NCBI RefSeq assembly: GCF_048388525.1
Contig: NZ_DBGCTQ010000026.1
Coordinates: 1-10,895 of the forward strand
DNA length: 10,895 nucleotides
Direction: 5' to 3'
Origin: BQOK01 sp048388525
Lineage (GTDB): Bacteria > Bacillota > Clostridia > Oscillospirales > Ruminococcaceae
Shown here: positions 1 through 7,790 of the stretch, piece by piece
Position numbering within the stretch: the first letter of the stretch is position 1
Layout of the letters: each line of letters opens with the position of its first letter
Notes under the pieces: generated by a model
What the model was told of the DNA's origin: nothing
Seen by the model: only the letters and a program-made list of their open reading frames with translations
Databases searched by the model: none
Made by a program: the position numbers and the translations under genes

Positions 1-429
1 CGCAATGGCTGCTGGGAAAAATATGCCTCGGCCCGCGCGCTCACCGAGGACACCAAAGCCGCCCTGCTGTCGCACCCGAAGAACATGATGTGGCAGCTCG
101 TTGGGGGCAATATCAACAAGGTAAATGCCAAGACCGCTTTCGACGGCATGCGCGCCGGCGACCAGCTGGCGAAAATGCTCATCGACAAGTATGTGGAATA
201 TGTTGCCTGTGGGCTGACCAACGTCATCAATATTTTCCAGCCGGACATCGTGTGCATCGGCGGGGGCGTTTCTCACGAGGGCGAAACGCTGCTGGCGCCG
301 GTGCGCAAGCTGGTGGACTGGGAGGAATACGCGCGGGACGGCAAGCGGCGGGTGACCATCAAATGCGCCGAGCTGTTCAACGACGCCGGGGTGGTCGGTG
401 CGGCGTGGCTGGGCAACCAGGCGCAGTAA
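1..429 (+). CDS. glk: ROK-family glucokinase, C-terminal part (5' end outside window)
   Basis: This is the 3' portion (142 codons plus TAA) of a cytoplasmic sugar kinase of the ROK family, probably glucokinase, which makes glucose-6-phosphate from glucose and ATP. The reading frame is open from base 1. The first codons read RNGCWEKYAS, matching the end of the ROK zinc-binding signature (CxCGxxGCxE); the Cys of the GC pair is codon 4 here and the first Cys pair lies upstream. Codons 81-91 (PDIVCIGGGVS) form the glycine-rich nucleotide-binding strand-turn typical of ROK kinases, and the tail (DAGVVGAAWLG) is the usual ROK C-terminus. About 170-180 N-terminal residues, including the catalytic Asp, are missing. 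Substrate assignment to glucose is family inference; a fructokinase, ManNAc kinase or other ROK kinase cannot be excluded. murB begins about 54 bases downstream in the same direction. Confidence 0.88.
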   Translation, partial: RNGCWEKYASARALTEDTKAALLSHPKNMMWQLVGGNINKVNAKTAFDGMRAGDQLAKMLIDKYVEYVACGLTNVINIFQPDIVCIGGGVSHEGETLLAPVRKLVDWEEYARDGKRRVTIKCAELFNDAGVVGAAWLGNQAQ

Positions 430-442
430 AACCAGGCGAAAA

Positions 443-470
443 ATGCCCGCTGGCCGGGCGTAAAAGTTTT
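443..470 (+). terminator. Weak hairpin between glk and murB, possible attenuator or weak terminator
   Basis: The bases GCCCG (445-449) and CGGGC (455-459) pair around a 5-base loop, and T444-G460 and A443-T461 can extend the stem to 7 bp. It is followed by AAAAG and then only four T residues (467-470), so the U-tract is displaced and short. It may reduce but probably does not stop read-through from glk into murB; no convincing promoter is visible in the 54-base gap. Confidence 0.3.
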
Positions 471-486
471 GAGGGGGCTTTTTGTG
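471..486 (+). promoter_or_regulatory. Ribosome binding site deciding the murB GTG start
   Basis: GAGGGGG at 471-477 lies 6 bases before GTG at 484. The in-frame TTG at 469 has no purine-rich site at the right distance, and the ATG at 502 has only a close-set GAGG. GTG 484 is therefore the best-supported start, although the frame is open further upstream. Confidence 0.6.
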
Positions 487-1389
487 GAGTGTTTTGAGGC
501 GATGCAGCAGGAATTTAAAAATGCAGGGATTCCATTTTTCTGCGGCGAGCCGCTGGCGCGCCATACCAGCTTTCGGATCGGCGGCCCTGCGGGGCTGTTC
601 TGCACCCCCCGCAGCACCGGAGAATTGGTGCGCGCGGTCGGGCTGTGCCGCCGGCACGCCGCGCGGTATTACCTTTTGGGGCGCGGCTCAAACCTGCTCT
701 TCCGCGATGAGGGGTTTGACGGGGTCGTGATTTCCACCTGTGAAATGCGGGAGGAGATCGTTGTAAAGCAAAATTGCATTACAGCAAGCTCCGGGGTTTC
801 CCTGAACCGGATCTGCCGCGCGGCGGCGGAGCATTCCCTTACAGGGCTGGAGTTTGCGTATGGGATTCCGGGCAGCCTGGGGGGCGCGGTGTATATGAAC
901 GCGGGCGCTTACGGGGGCGAGATGAGCGGCGTTCTGCACACCGTTACTTTTTTGGACGGCGAGGGCCGGATCCTCACCAAGCCTGCCGGGCAGCTGGAGC
1001 TGGGGTACCGCACCAGCCTGTTCAGCCGCACCGGGTGGTGTGTGCTGAAAGCGGAGCTGTGCCTGCAGCCCGGCGAGAGGGAAACAATCACTGCCAAGAT
1101 GGAGCAGCTTCTGAACCGGCGCAGAGAAAAGCAGCCGCTTGAATATCCCAGCGCAGGCAGCACCTTCAAGCGCCCGGAAGGAGCCTTTGCCGGTGCGCTG
1201 ATTGAGCAGAGCGGGCTGCGGGGCGCGCAGATGGGCGGCGCGGCGGTGAGCGAAAAGCACTGCGGCTTTATTGTGAACCTGGGGGGGGCCACCTGCGCCG
1301 ACGTTTTGGCCCTGGCCGAGCAGGTGCAGCAGGTGGTGAAAGAGCGCACCGGCTACATGCTGGAAAAAGAGGTCCGCGTGGTGGAGTGA
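484..1389 (+). CDS. murB: UDP-N-acetylmuramate dehydrogenase (MurB)
   Basis: MurB is the cytoplasmic FAD enzyme that uses NADPH to reduce UDP-GlcNAc-enolpyruvate to UDP-MurNAc, the second committed step of peptidoglycan synthesis. With the GTG 484 start it has 301 residues, normal for the shorter Gram-positive type. The FAD-binding region is visible as HTSFRIGG (27-34) and the GRGSNLL stretch that follows, then GLEFAYGIPGSLGG (121-134) and MNAGAYGG (138-145). YR of YRTSLF (175-176) supplies the substrate-side Arg. GSTFKRP (225-231) carries the catalytic Ser at 226, the proton donor to the enol intermediate. The C-terminal EKEVRVV carries the conserved Glu at 296. All catalytic positions are present. 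rapZ starts 46 bases downstream, a pairing common in Clostridia, and co-transcription is likely. Alternative starts are TTG 469 (306 aa) and ATG 502; only the variable N-terminus changes. Confidence 0.96.
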   Translation: MECFEAMQQEFKNAGIPFFCGEPLARHTSFRIGGPAGLFCTPRSTGELVRAVGLCRRHAARYYLLGRGSNLLFRDEGFDGVVISTCEMREEIVVKQNCITASSGVSLNRICRAAAEHSLTGLEFAYGIPGSLGGAVYMNAGAYGGEMSGVLHTVTFLDGEGRILTKPAGQLELGYRTSLFSRTGWCVLKAELCLQPGERETITAKMEQLLNRRREKQPLEYPSAGSTFKRPEGAFAGALIEQSGLRGAQMGGAAVSEKHCGFIVNLGGATCADVLALAEQVQQVVKERTGYMLEKEVRVVE

Positions 1390-1435
1390 AACAATAAAGA
1401 AGCAAAGCGGCGGTATCGAGGGGAGAAACAGGGGA

Positions 1436-2299
1436 ATGAAATTGTTGGTGGTGACCGGCCTTTCGGGGGCCGGCAAATCGCTGGCCGTGAATGCGCTGGA
1501 AGACATTGGCTATTTTTGTATCGACAACATCCCGGCCGGCCTGCTGCCGCGCATTCTGGATTTTGCGCAGCAGGGCGAGAATATGCTGGAGAAGGTCGCG
1601 GTTGTGCTGGATGTGCGCGGCTGCCGCAGCCCGATGGACATCACCGCGGCGCTGGACAGCATGGACAAAAGCCTGATAACCTACCAGATCCTGTTTCTCG
1701 ATTCTGCCGATGAGGTTTTGGAGAGGCGCTATAAAGAAACCCGGCGCATGCACCCTCTCAGCAGCTACGAGGGGCTGTCCACCAGCGAGGCGATTGGGCG
1801 CGAGCGGGCGCTGCTGCGCCCGCTGTACGAAAAGGCCGATTATGTGGTGGATACCTCGCTGCTTTCCACCGCGCAGAACAAAGAGCGCATTTGCAGCCTT
1901 TTTTTACAGTCGCATCAGCAGCCGATGGTGCTTACCCTTATGTCGTTCGGGTTTAAGTACGGCCTGCCCAAGGAGGCGGATATCGTGCTGGACGTGCGCT
2001 GCCTGCCCAATCCTTTTTATGTGCCGGAATTAAAACCCAAGACCGGAATGGACCCAGAAGTGGCCGAATATGTGATGCAGTTTCCACAGGCAAGGGAGCT
2101 GCTGCGCCACATTGAGGCGCTGCTGGATTTTTCGCTGCCGCTCTATGTCAAAGAGGGCAAAAGCCAGCTCACCGTTGCGGTGGGGTGTACCGGCGGCAAG
2201 CACCGGTCCATCACCTTTGTGCGGCTTTTGGCGGAACACTGCCGGACGTTGGGGTACGCCCCGGGGGTGCAGCACCGGGATGCGGGGCGCGTTTCTTAA
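1436..2299 (+). CDS. rapZ: RapZ/YvcJ-family RNase adapter, P-loop nucleotide-binding protein
   Basis: A 287-residue protein of the RapZ/YvcJ family. The N-terminal P-loop domain begins almost at once: Walker A GLSGAGKS is residues 8-15, CIDNIP 28-33, and the Walker B-like strand VVLDVRG 56-62. The C-terminal domain, which binds amino-sugar metabolites or RNA in E. coli RapZ, is marked by SFGFKYGLP (170-178), DVRCLPNPFYVPELK (186-200) and GCTGGKHRS (250-258). In E. coli RapZ adapts RNase E to the sRNA GlmZ and so controls GlmS; B. subtilis YvcJ hydrolyses ATP/GTP and affects competence. Its target in this organism is unknown, since GlmY/GlmZ are enterobacterial, but its place directly after murB fits an amino-sugar or envelope link. 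GAGGGGAG at 1418-1425 is the likely ribosome binding site, 10 bases before ATG. whiA starts 27 bases after the stop, with no yvcK between them. Confidence 0.95.
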   Translation: MKLLVVTGLSGAGKSLAVNALEDIGYFCIDNIPAGLLPRILDFAQQGENMLEKVAVVLDVRGCRSPMDITAALDSMDKSLITYQILFLDSADEVLERRYKETRRMHPLSSYEGLSTSEAIGRERALLRPLYEKADYVVDTSLLSTAQNKERICSLFLQSHQQPMVLTLMSFGFKYGLPKEADIVLDVRCLPNPFYVPELKPKTGMDPEVAEYVMQFPQARELLRHIEALLDFSLPLYVKEGKSQLTVAVGCTGGKHRSITFVRLLAEHCRTLGYAPGVQHRDAGRVS

Positions 2300-2310
2300 A
2301 AACGACGGGG

Positions 2311-2329
2311 AAAGGGGCTGGCGGCTTTG
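2311..2329 (+). promoter_or_regulatory. Ribosome binding site for the whiA TTG start
   Basis: AAAGGGG at 2311-2317 stands 9 bases before TTG at 2327. The resulting N-terminus, MSFAQDVKNEI, matches the MSFxxxVKxEL beginning characteristic of WhiA, which supports TTG as the true start. Confidence 0.75.
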
Positions 2330-3244
2330 AGCTTTGCTCAGGATGTAAAAAATGAGATCGTGCAAAAAAAGCTTGCCCGGCCTTGCTGTGTCAGCGCCGC
2401 CTGTTACGGCGTCGCCTGCTTCGGCCGCTATTTTGATGAGCGCGGCGTGGTGCTGCACACCGAACTGCTGGCGGTGGCGCAGCACGCCAAGCGCCTGTTC
2501 GGGATGTGTGGCATCCGGGGCGAGATCCTGACAAAAGAGCGCCCCAGCGGCGCGGTGCACGAGTTCAAGATCGCCCACCCGCAGGAGGTGGCCAAGCTGA
2601 CGGCTTTGTTCGGCTGCCCAAAAGGGCAGGTGAGCCTGCGGGTGAACCCCGCGCTTCTGGCCTGCGGCCAGTGTGTGAACGCGTTTGTGGCCTCGGCATT
2701 TTTGTGCTGTGGCACCATGACTGACCCCAGCAAGGAGTATAACCTGGAGTTTCTGTGCGCCCGCCATAACCTTGCCAAGGATCTGGAGGCCATTCTGGCC
2801 GAACATGAATTCCGCCCGCACCGCACGCTGCGCAAGGGGCTGAACGTGGTGTATGTAAAGGCCAGCGAACAGCTGGAGGATCTGCTTACCTTTATGGGCG
2901 CGGGGAACGCAGCCATGCAGATTATGGACCGCAAGCTGTATAAAGAACTGCGCAACAAAACAAACCGCCTTACCAACTGCGAAACCGCAAATATGGACAA
3001 GGTGGTCACCGCAAACGTGCAGGTAAGCCGCGCCATTGACTTTTTAAAGGAGAGCGGAGCATACGAGGCCTTGCCCCAGCCCCTGCAGCAGGCCGCGGAG
3101 CTGAGGCTTGCATGGCCCGAGCTTTCGCTGGCACAGCTGGCCGAAAAGAGCGCGGAGCCCATCAGCAAATCCGGGCTTTCACACCGCCTGAAAAAGCTTG
3201 AGCAGATTGCAGAGAGCATGAAACAAAGGAGATCCAATGGCTGA
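2327..3244 (+). CDS. whiA: DNA-binding protein WhiA
   Basis: A 305-residue WhiA. The family has an N-terminal fold related to LAGLIDADG homing endonucleases, without nuclease activity, and a C-terminal helix-turn-helix. In Streptomyces WhiA activates sporulation septation genes together with WhiB; in B. subtilis it influences division and chromosome segregation. Seen here are the Cys-rich region around CCVSAACYG (20-28), the highly conserved CCGTMTDPSKEYNLEF (127-142), the linker signature NRLTNCETANMDKVV (213-227), and an HTH at about 258-296 containing LSLAQLAEKS and SGLSHRLKKL. Length and motif order are normal. It follows rapZ closely and its last 8 bases overlap the dnaE start, so it is probably translated from the same mRNA as dnaE. 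It could regulate its own operon, but no operator can be identified from the sequence alone. Confidence 0.95.
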   Translation: MSFAQDVKNEIVQKKLARPCCVSAACYGVACFGRYFDERGVVLHTELLAVAQHAKRLFGMCGIRGEILTKERPSGAVHEFKIAHPQEVAKLTALFGCPKGQVSLRVNPALLACGQCVNAFVASAFLCCGTMTDPSKEYNLEFLCARHNLAKDLEAILAEHEFRPHRTLRKGLNVVYVKASEQLEDLLTFMGAGNAAMQIMDRKLYKELRNKTNRLTNCETANMDKVVTANVQVSRAIDFLKESGAYEALPQPLQQAAELRLAWPELSLAQLAEKSAEPISKSGLSHRLKKLEQIAESMKQRRSNG

Positions 3245-6200
3245 AAAGCAAAAAAACTTTACACACCTTCATGTCCATACCGAATACAGCCTGCTGGACG
3301 GCGCCTGCCGGATCGATAAAATTTTCGACCGGGTGAAGGAGCTGGGGCAGACCTCCATTGCCATTACCGATCATGGCGCAATGTATGGCTGTGTGGATTT
3401 TTACAAGGCAGCCAAAAAGGCAGGCGTCAAGCCGATCATCGGCTGCGAGGTTTATGTGGCTACCCGCTCCCGGTTCGACAAGGTGAACCGGATCGACGGC
3501 TCACACCACCTGGTGCTGCTGTGCAAGAATGAGACCGGCTACAAAAACCTGATCAAGCTGGTGTCGGCGGGCTTCATCGAGGGCTTTTATTCCAAGCCCC
3601 GGGTTGACAAAGAGATGCTGGAGCAGCATCACGAGGGTTTGGTGTGCCTGTCGGCGTGCCTTGCGGGCGAGATCCCGCAGGCCCTCTTGGCAGGCGACTA
3701 CGAAAAAGCAAAAAGCGCGGCCCTCTATTATAACGATCTGTTCGGGCAGGGCAATTATTATATTGAAATTCAGGACCATGGCCTGGAAGAGCAGCAGCAG
3801 GTGCTGCCGCTTTTGATCCGCCTTGCAAGGGAAACGGGCATCCCCCTGGTCGCAACCAACGACGCCCATTATCTGCGCCGGGAAGACAGCAAAATGCAGA
3901 GCATCCTGATCTGCATCCAGACCGGCAAAACGGTAAACGATTCGGACAAGCTGGAGTTTGAGACCGACGAATTTTATCTCAAAAGCACCGAGGAAATGTA
4001 CGATCTGTTCGCCATCGCCCCCGACGCCTGCGAGAACACCTGCAGGATCGCCGAGATGTGCAGCTTTGATTTTGAGTTCGGCGTAACCAAGCTGCCTTAT
4101 TTTGAGGCCCCTGACGGCATGGAGAACCAGGCCTACTTTGAAAAGCTGTGCTACGAGGGTCTGGAACGCCGCTACGGCGGCCAGGCAACCGACGAGATGC
4201 GCCGGCGTCTGGAATACGAGATTGACGTGATCAAGCGCATGGGGTACACCAACTACTACCTCATCGTGTATGATTTTATCAATTACGCCAAAAACCAGGG
4301 GATCCCTGTGGGCCCCGGGCGCGGCAGCGGTGCGGGCAGCATCGCTGCCTACTGTGTGGGCATCACCAACATCGACCCCATCCGCTATAACCTGCTGTTC
4401 GAGCGTTTTTTGAACCCCGAACGGGTCAGTATGCCGGATTTCGACGTGGACTTTTGCTACGAGCGCCGGCAGGAAGTGATTGATTATGTGAACCGCAAAT
4501 ACGGTGCGGATCATGTGGCACAGATCATCACCTTCGGGACCATGGCGGCCCGGGCCGCCATTCGGGATGTGGGCCGTGTGATGGACCTGCCTTACGCTCA
4601 GGTGGATGCGGTGGCAAAGCTTGTGCCCATGGAACTGAAAATGACCCTGCACCGGGCGCTGGAGGTTTCGGCGGAGCTGAAAGCCCGCTACGAGGCGGAC
4701 GGCCAGGTGCGGGAACTCATTGATACAGCCATTAAAATTGAGGGCATGCCCCGCCACGCTTCCACCCACGCGGCGGGGGTGGTGATTACCCGCGAGGCCG
4801 CCAACGAATATGTGCCCCTGGCCTCGAACGATGGGGTGCCGGTGACCCAGTTCACCATGACCACCATTGAAGAACTGGGCCTTTTAAAAATGGATTTTTT
4901 GGGCCTGCGAACCCTCACGGTCATCAAAGACGCCGAGGATATGATCCGCCGCAGGGAGCCGGACTTTTTGATGGACGCCATCTCGTACGACGACAAGGCT
5001 ACTTACGAGATGCTGGGCCAAAGCGAGACCGAGGGTGTGTTCCAGCTTGAAAGCACGGGCATGAAGCAGGTGCTTTTAGGGCTGCACCCGCAGAACCTGG
5101 AGGATATCATTGCGCTGATCAGCCTGTACCGCCCCGGCCCGATGGACTCGATCCCCGCTTATCTGCGCAACCGGCACGAGCCGGACAAGGTGCGGTATAA
5201 AACGCCCCAGCTCGCGCATATTCTGGACGTGACCAACGGCTGTATCGTTTACCAGGAACAGGTCATGCAGATCTGTCGGGAGCTGGCAGGCTTCTCGCTG
5301 GGGCAGGCCGATTTGGTGCGCCGCGCCATGAGCAAAAAAAAGCACGATGTAATGGAAAAGGAGCGCCAGCATTTTGTGACCGGCTGTGCAGAAAACGGCA
5401 TTTCGGCGCAGGTGGCGAATGAGATTTTTGACGATATGAGCAGCTTTGCCTCGTACGCCTTCAACAAGTCCCACGCGGCCTGCTACGCTTATGTTGCCTA
5501 CCAGACGGCCTACCTGAAATGCCACTACCCCAGCGAGTTTATGGCCGCCCTGCTCACCAGTGTGCTGGACAACACCGACAAGGTCATCGAGTACAGCGGC
5601 GAGTGCCAAAGGCTGGGGCTGCAACTTTTGCCCCCCAGCATCAACATCAGCGCCGGCGGCTTTACTGTGGACGGCAAGAACATCCGCTTTGGCCTGAACG
5701 CGGTGAAAAATGTGGGCCGCAACCTGATCGCGGCGGTGGTGCGCGAGCGGAGCGAAAAGCCCTACCGCTCCTTGTACGATTTCTGCAAGCGCATGCACGG
5801 CACCGAGCTGAACCGCCGGGCGGTGGAAAGCTTGATCAAATGCGGCGCCTTCGACGAAACGGGCGCCACGCGGCGCGCTCTGCTGCAAAGCGTGGAGGGC
5901 GTGCTCAAAAGTGTGGAAACCGACAGCCGCAAAAACCTGGAGGGCCAGCTGGATCTGTTCAGCCAGGCCGGCGGGGAAGAGGAGATGGACGATTATCACA
6001 TCCCGGCCCTGCCTGAATTTGAACTGGGCGAGCTGCTTCAGCTGGAAAAAGAGGTGAGCGGCCTTTACCTTTCGGGCCATCCGCTGGACGCTTACCGCGA
6101 GCGCATAAAGACCATCGGCGGCTGCCGCCTGGCAGACCTTTCGGGCGAGGACGCCAAGCTTTACGACGGCAAAACCGTGAACGTGGCCTGCGCCATCATC

Positions 6201-6689
6201 AAAACAAAGTTCATGACCACCCGCTCCAACACCATGATGGCGTTTACCAACGTGGAGGATCTGAGCGGCACCATGGAAATTTTGATTTTTCCAAAGGTTC
6301 TGGCGGGCTGCCGCGACGCCCTGCGCGACAACGCCGTTGTGGTGGTCACGGGGCGCGTGTCCGTGAAAGAAGAGGAAAACGCGAAGCTGGTGGCCGAGGA
6401 GATCGTTCCCATTGAAGAATACGACCCGGGCCGCCGCCCCGGCGAGGCGCCGCGCCGCGCCGCAGGCAAAAAAGGCCTGTATTTAAAGCTGCCCAGCCGC
6501 CATTGCCCGGAGTTTGGCAAGGTGGAAAATCTGCTGACCATCTTTGAGGGCGGCATGCCGGTATATATGTACTTTGAGGATCAAAAACAGCTCACCCAGG
6601 CGCCCCGGAATCTCTGGACACTGGACAATGAGCTGCTGTACAGCGAGCTGCGCCGTATCCTGGGAGAAAAAGCGGTGGCCACCAAATAG
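3237..6689 (+). CDS. dnaE: DNA polymerase III subunit alpha (DnaE)
   Basis: A 1150-residue C-family DNA polymerase. In Firmicutes DnaE usually works at the fork beside PolC, extending primers or sharing strand synthesis. The N-terminal PHP domain (about 8-212) keeps nine metal-ligand candidates: H12, H14, D21, H46, E71, H91, C141, D209, H211. The polymerase core has GPGRGSGAGS (359-368), the catalytic pair in PDFDVDF (D401, D403) and the third Asp in KMDFLGLRTLT (D553). The helix-hairpin-helix/fingers region includes SYAFNKSHAACYAYVAY. A clamp-binding consensus QLDLF is at 904-908, followed by an OB-fold from about 980 (VNVACAIIKTKFM). AAAGGAG at 3225-3231, 5 bases before ATG, lies inside whiA; the 8-base overlap suggests coupled translation. 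No terminator is evident after the stop, but pfkA has its own promoter. Assignment to the DnaE1 or DnaE3 subgroup needs a phylogeny; PolC is excluded by the lack of an inserted DnaQ-type exonuclease. Confidence 0.97.
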   Translation: MAEKQKNFTHLHVHTEYSLLDGACRIDKIFDRVKELGQTSIAITDHGAMYGCVDFYKAAKKAGVKPIIGCEVYVATRSRFDKVNRIDGSHHLVLLCKNETGYKNLIKLVSAGFIEGFYSKPRVDKEMLEQHHEGLVCLSACLAGEIPQALLAGDYEKAKSAALYYNDLFGQGNYYIEIQDHGLEEQQQVLPLLIRLARETGIPLVATNDAHYLRREDSKMQSILICIQTGKTVNDSDKLEFETDEFYLKSTEEMYDLFAIAPDACENTCRIAEMCSFDFEFGVTKLPYFEAPDGMENQAYFEKLCYEGLERRYGGQATDEMRRRLEYEIDVIKRMGYTNYYLIVYDFINYAKNQGIPVGPGRGSGAGSIAAYCVGITNIDPIRYNLLFERFLNPERVSMPDFDVDFCYERRQEVIDYVNRKYGADHVAQIITFGTMAARAAIRDVGRVMDLPYAQVDAVAKLVPMELKMTLHRALEVSAELKARYEADGQVRELIDTAIKIEGMPRHASTHAAGVVITREAANEYVPLASNDGVPVTQFTMTTIEELGLLKMDFLGLRTLTVIKDAEDMIRRREPDFLMDAISYDDKATYEMLGQSETEGVFQLESTGMKQVLLGLHPQNLEDIIALISLYRPGPMDSIPAYLRNRHEPDKVRYKTPQLAHILDVTNGCIVYQEQVMQICRELAGFSLGQADLVRRAMSKKKHDVMEKERQHFVTGCAENGISAQVANEIFDDMSSFASYAFNKSHAACYAYVAYQTAYLKCHYPSEFMAALLTSVLDNTDKVIEYSGECQRLGLQLLPPSINISAGGFTVDGKNIRFGLNAVKNVGRNLIAAVVRERSEKPYRSLYDFCKRMHGTELNRRAVESLIKCGAFDETGATRRALLQSVEGVLKSVETDSRKNLEGQLDLFSQAGGEEEMDDYHIPALPEFELGELLQLEKEVSGLYLSGHPLDAYRERIKTIGGCRLADLSGEDAKLYDGKTVNVACAIIKTKFMTTRSNTMMAFTNVEDLSGTMEILIFPKVLAGCRDALRDNAVVVVTGRVSVKEEENAKLVAEEIVPIEEYDPGRRPGEAPRRAAGKKGLYLKLPSRHCPEFGKVENLLTIFEGGMPVYMYFEDQKQLTQAPRNLWTLDNELLYSELRRILGEKAVATK

Positions 6690-6731
6690 CTGAAAGGGCA
6701 AATTTTGTGGCAGGTTTCATAAAAGATTTTT

Positions 6732-6760
6732 TTGCATTTTTGTTGCTTCAATGCTATAAT
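6732..6760 (+). promoter_or_regulatory. Vegetative (sigma-A type) promoter for pfkA
   Basis: A perfect -10 hexamer TATAAT is at 6755-6760, preceded by TGC (6752-6754), which makes an extended -10. TTGCAT at 6732-6737 is a plausible -35 at exactly 17 bases. Transcription should begin near 6766-6768, leaving a leader of about 35 bases. This AT-rich gap of 112 bases (6690-6801) also has a run of seven T residues at 6727-6733 but no good hairpin before it, so it reads as promoter rather than as a dnaE terminator. Confidence 0.8.
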
Positions 6761-6801
6761 GTGCACTAGAGAGAGGATTCCTACCGAGGGAGGGGCTTAC
6801 A

Positions 6802-7776
6802 ATGTCTACCAGGATCAAAACCATCGGCGTTCTCACCAGCGGCGGCGACGCCCCGGGCATGAATGCCGCGGTGCGCGCAGTGGTCCGCACTGCGCTGAGC
6901 CGCGGCATGCGTGTGATGGGCATCGAGCGCGGGTACAACGGCCTGCTGAGCGGCGAAGTATACGAGATGAACCTTCGCAGTGTTTCCGAAATCATCCACC
7001 GCGGCGGCACTGTGCTGTATACGGCCCGCTGTTTGGAGTTCAAGACCCTGGAGGGTCAGCAAAAGGCAGCCGATAAATGCAGCGAAATAGGCATCGACGC
7101 ACTGGTGGTCATTGGCGGCGACGGTTCCTTCCGCGGCGCGAAGGATCTTGCCAAACTGGGGGTACCCTGCATCGGCATCCCCGGCACGATCGACAACGAC
7201 ATTGCCTGCAGCGAGTATACCATCGGTTACGATACCGCCATGAACACCGCGGTGGAAATGGTGGATAAGCTGCGCGATACCACCCAGAGCCACGACCGCT
7301 GCAGCGTGGTGGAGGTAATGGGGCGCAACGCCGGCTACATTGCCCTGAATGTGGGCATTGCCACCGGCGCGCTGGCTATTTTGATCCCCGAGCGCCCCTA
7401 CGATCTGGAGCGCGATATTATGGAGCGGATGGCGTTTACTCAAAAGACCGGTAAAAAGCATTTTATCGTGATCGTGGCCGAGGGCGTGGGGCACGCACAG
7501 GAGCTTGCGAACGAGATCCAGTCCCGCACGGGCATTGATTCCCGGGCCACGGTGCTTGGGCATGTGCAGCGCGGCGGGTCGCCCACCCTGCGGGACCGCG
7601 TTACCGCCTCCACCATGGGGTTCCATGCCATTGATCTGCTGGAAAAGGGCATCGTGAACCGTGTGGTGGCTGTTTCGGCCGATAAGATCGTGGATTACGA
7701 CATCAACGTGGCGCTCTCGATGCACAAGACCATCGACACCATGCTGCTGGATGTGGCCAACACCATTTCTATTTAA
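6802..7776 (+). CDS. pfkA: ATP-dependent 6-phosphofructokinase
   Basis: Phosphofructokinase converts fructose-6-phosphate and ATP to fructose-1,6-bisphosphate, the committed glycolytic step, as a cytoplasmic homotetramer. The 324 residues match the short bacterial PfkA class (about 320). Visible motifs: the ATP-site loop GVLTSGGDAPGMNA (9-22), GGDGSFRGA (105-113), the catalytic PGTIDND (127-133, base Asp 131), the substrate-binding VMGRNAG (172-178), and GHVQRGGSPTLRDR (253-266) with the fructose-phosphate Arg at 257. Gly after GGD and Gly in PGTIDND, instead of the Asp and Lys found in pyrophosphate-dependent enzymes, favour ATP as phosphoryl donor. GGGAGGGG at 6788-6795 lies 6 bases before ATG. 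It is transcribed from its own promoter and closed by a strong terminator, so it is probably monocistronic. Proximity to dnaE is a known arrangement in Firmicutes. Confidence 0.97.
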   Translation: MSTRIKTIGVLTSGGDAPGMNAAVRAVVRTALSRGMRVMGIERGYNGLLSGEVYEMNLRSVSEIIHRGGTVLYTARCLEFKTLEGQQKAADKCSEIGIDALVVIGGDGSFRGAKDLAKLGVPCIGIPGTIDNDIACSEYTIGYDTAMNTAVEMVDKLRDTTQSHDRCSVVEVMGRNAGYIALNVGIATGALAILIPERPYDLERDIMERMAFTQKTGKKHFIVIVAEGVGHAQELANEIQSRTGIDSRATVLGHVQRGGSPTLRDRVTASTMGFHAIDLLEKGIVNRVVAVSADKIVDYDINVALSMHKTIDTMLLDVANTISI

Positions 7777-7790
7777 AATCTGCATTTTTT

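Noticed and set aside
90..497. Second + strand open frame overlapping the glucokinase end
   Set aside because: It is an Arg/Gly-rich out-of-frame shadow; the glucokinase frame carries the ROK motifs.
3501..4769. Minus-strand open frame (422 codons) opposite dnaE, with another at 5076-6080
   Set aside because: Both are antisense to conserved DnaE domains and have no motif or ribosome binding site support.
6690..6735. Possible terminator after dnaE ahead of the seven-T run
   Set aside because: TGAAA (6691-6695) and TTTCA (6715-6719) can pair, but the stem is only 5 A/T-rich pairs with poor continuation, and the T-run is 7 bases further on. The region is better explained by the pfkA promoter.
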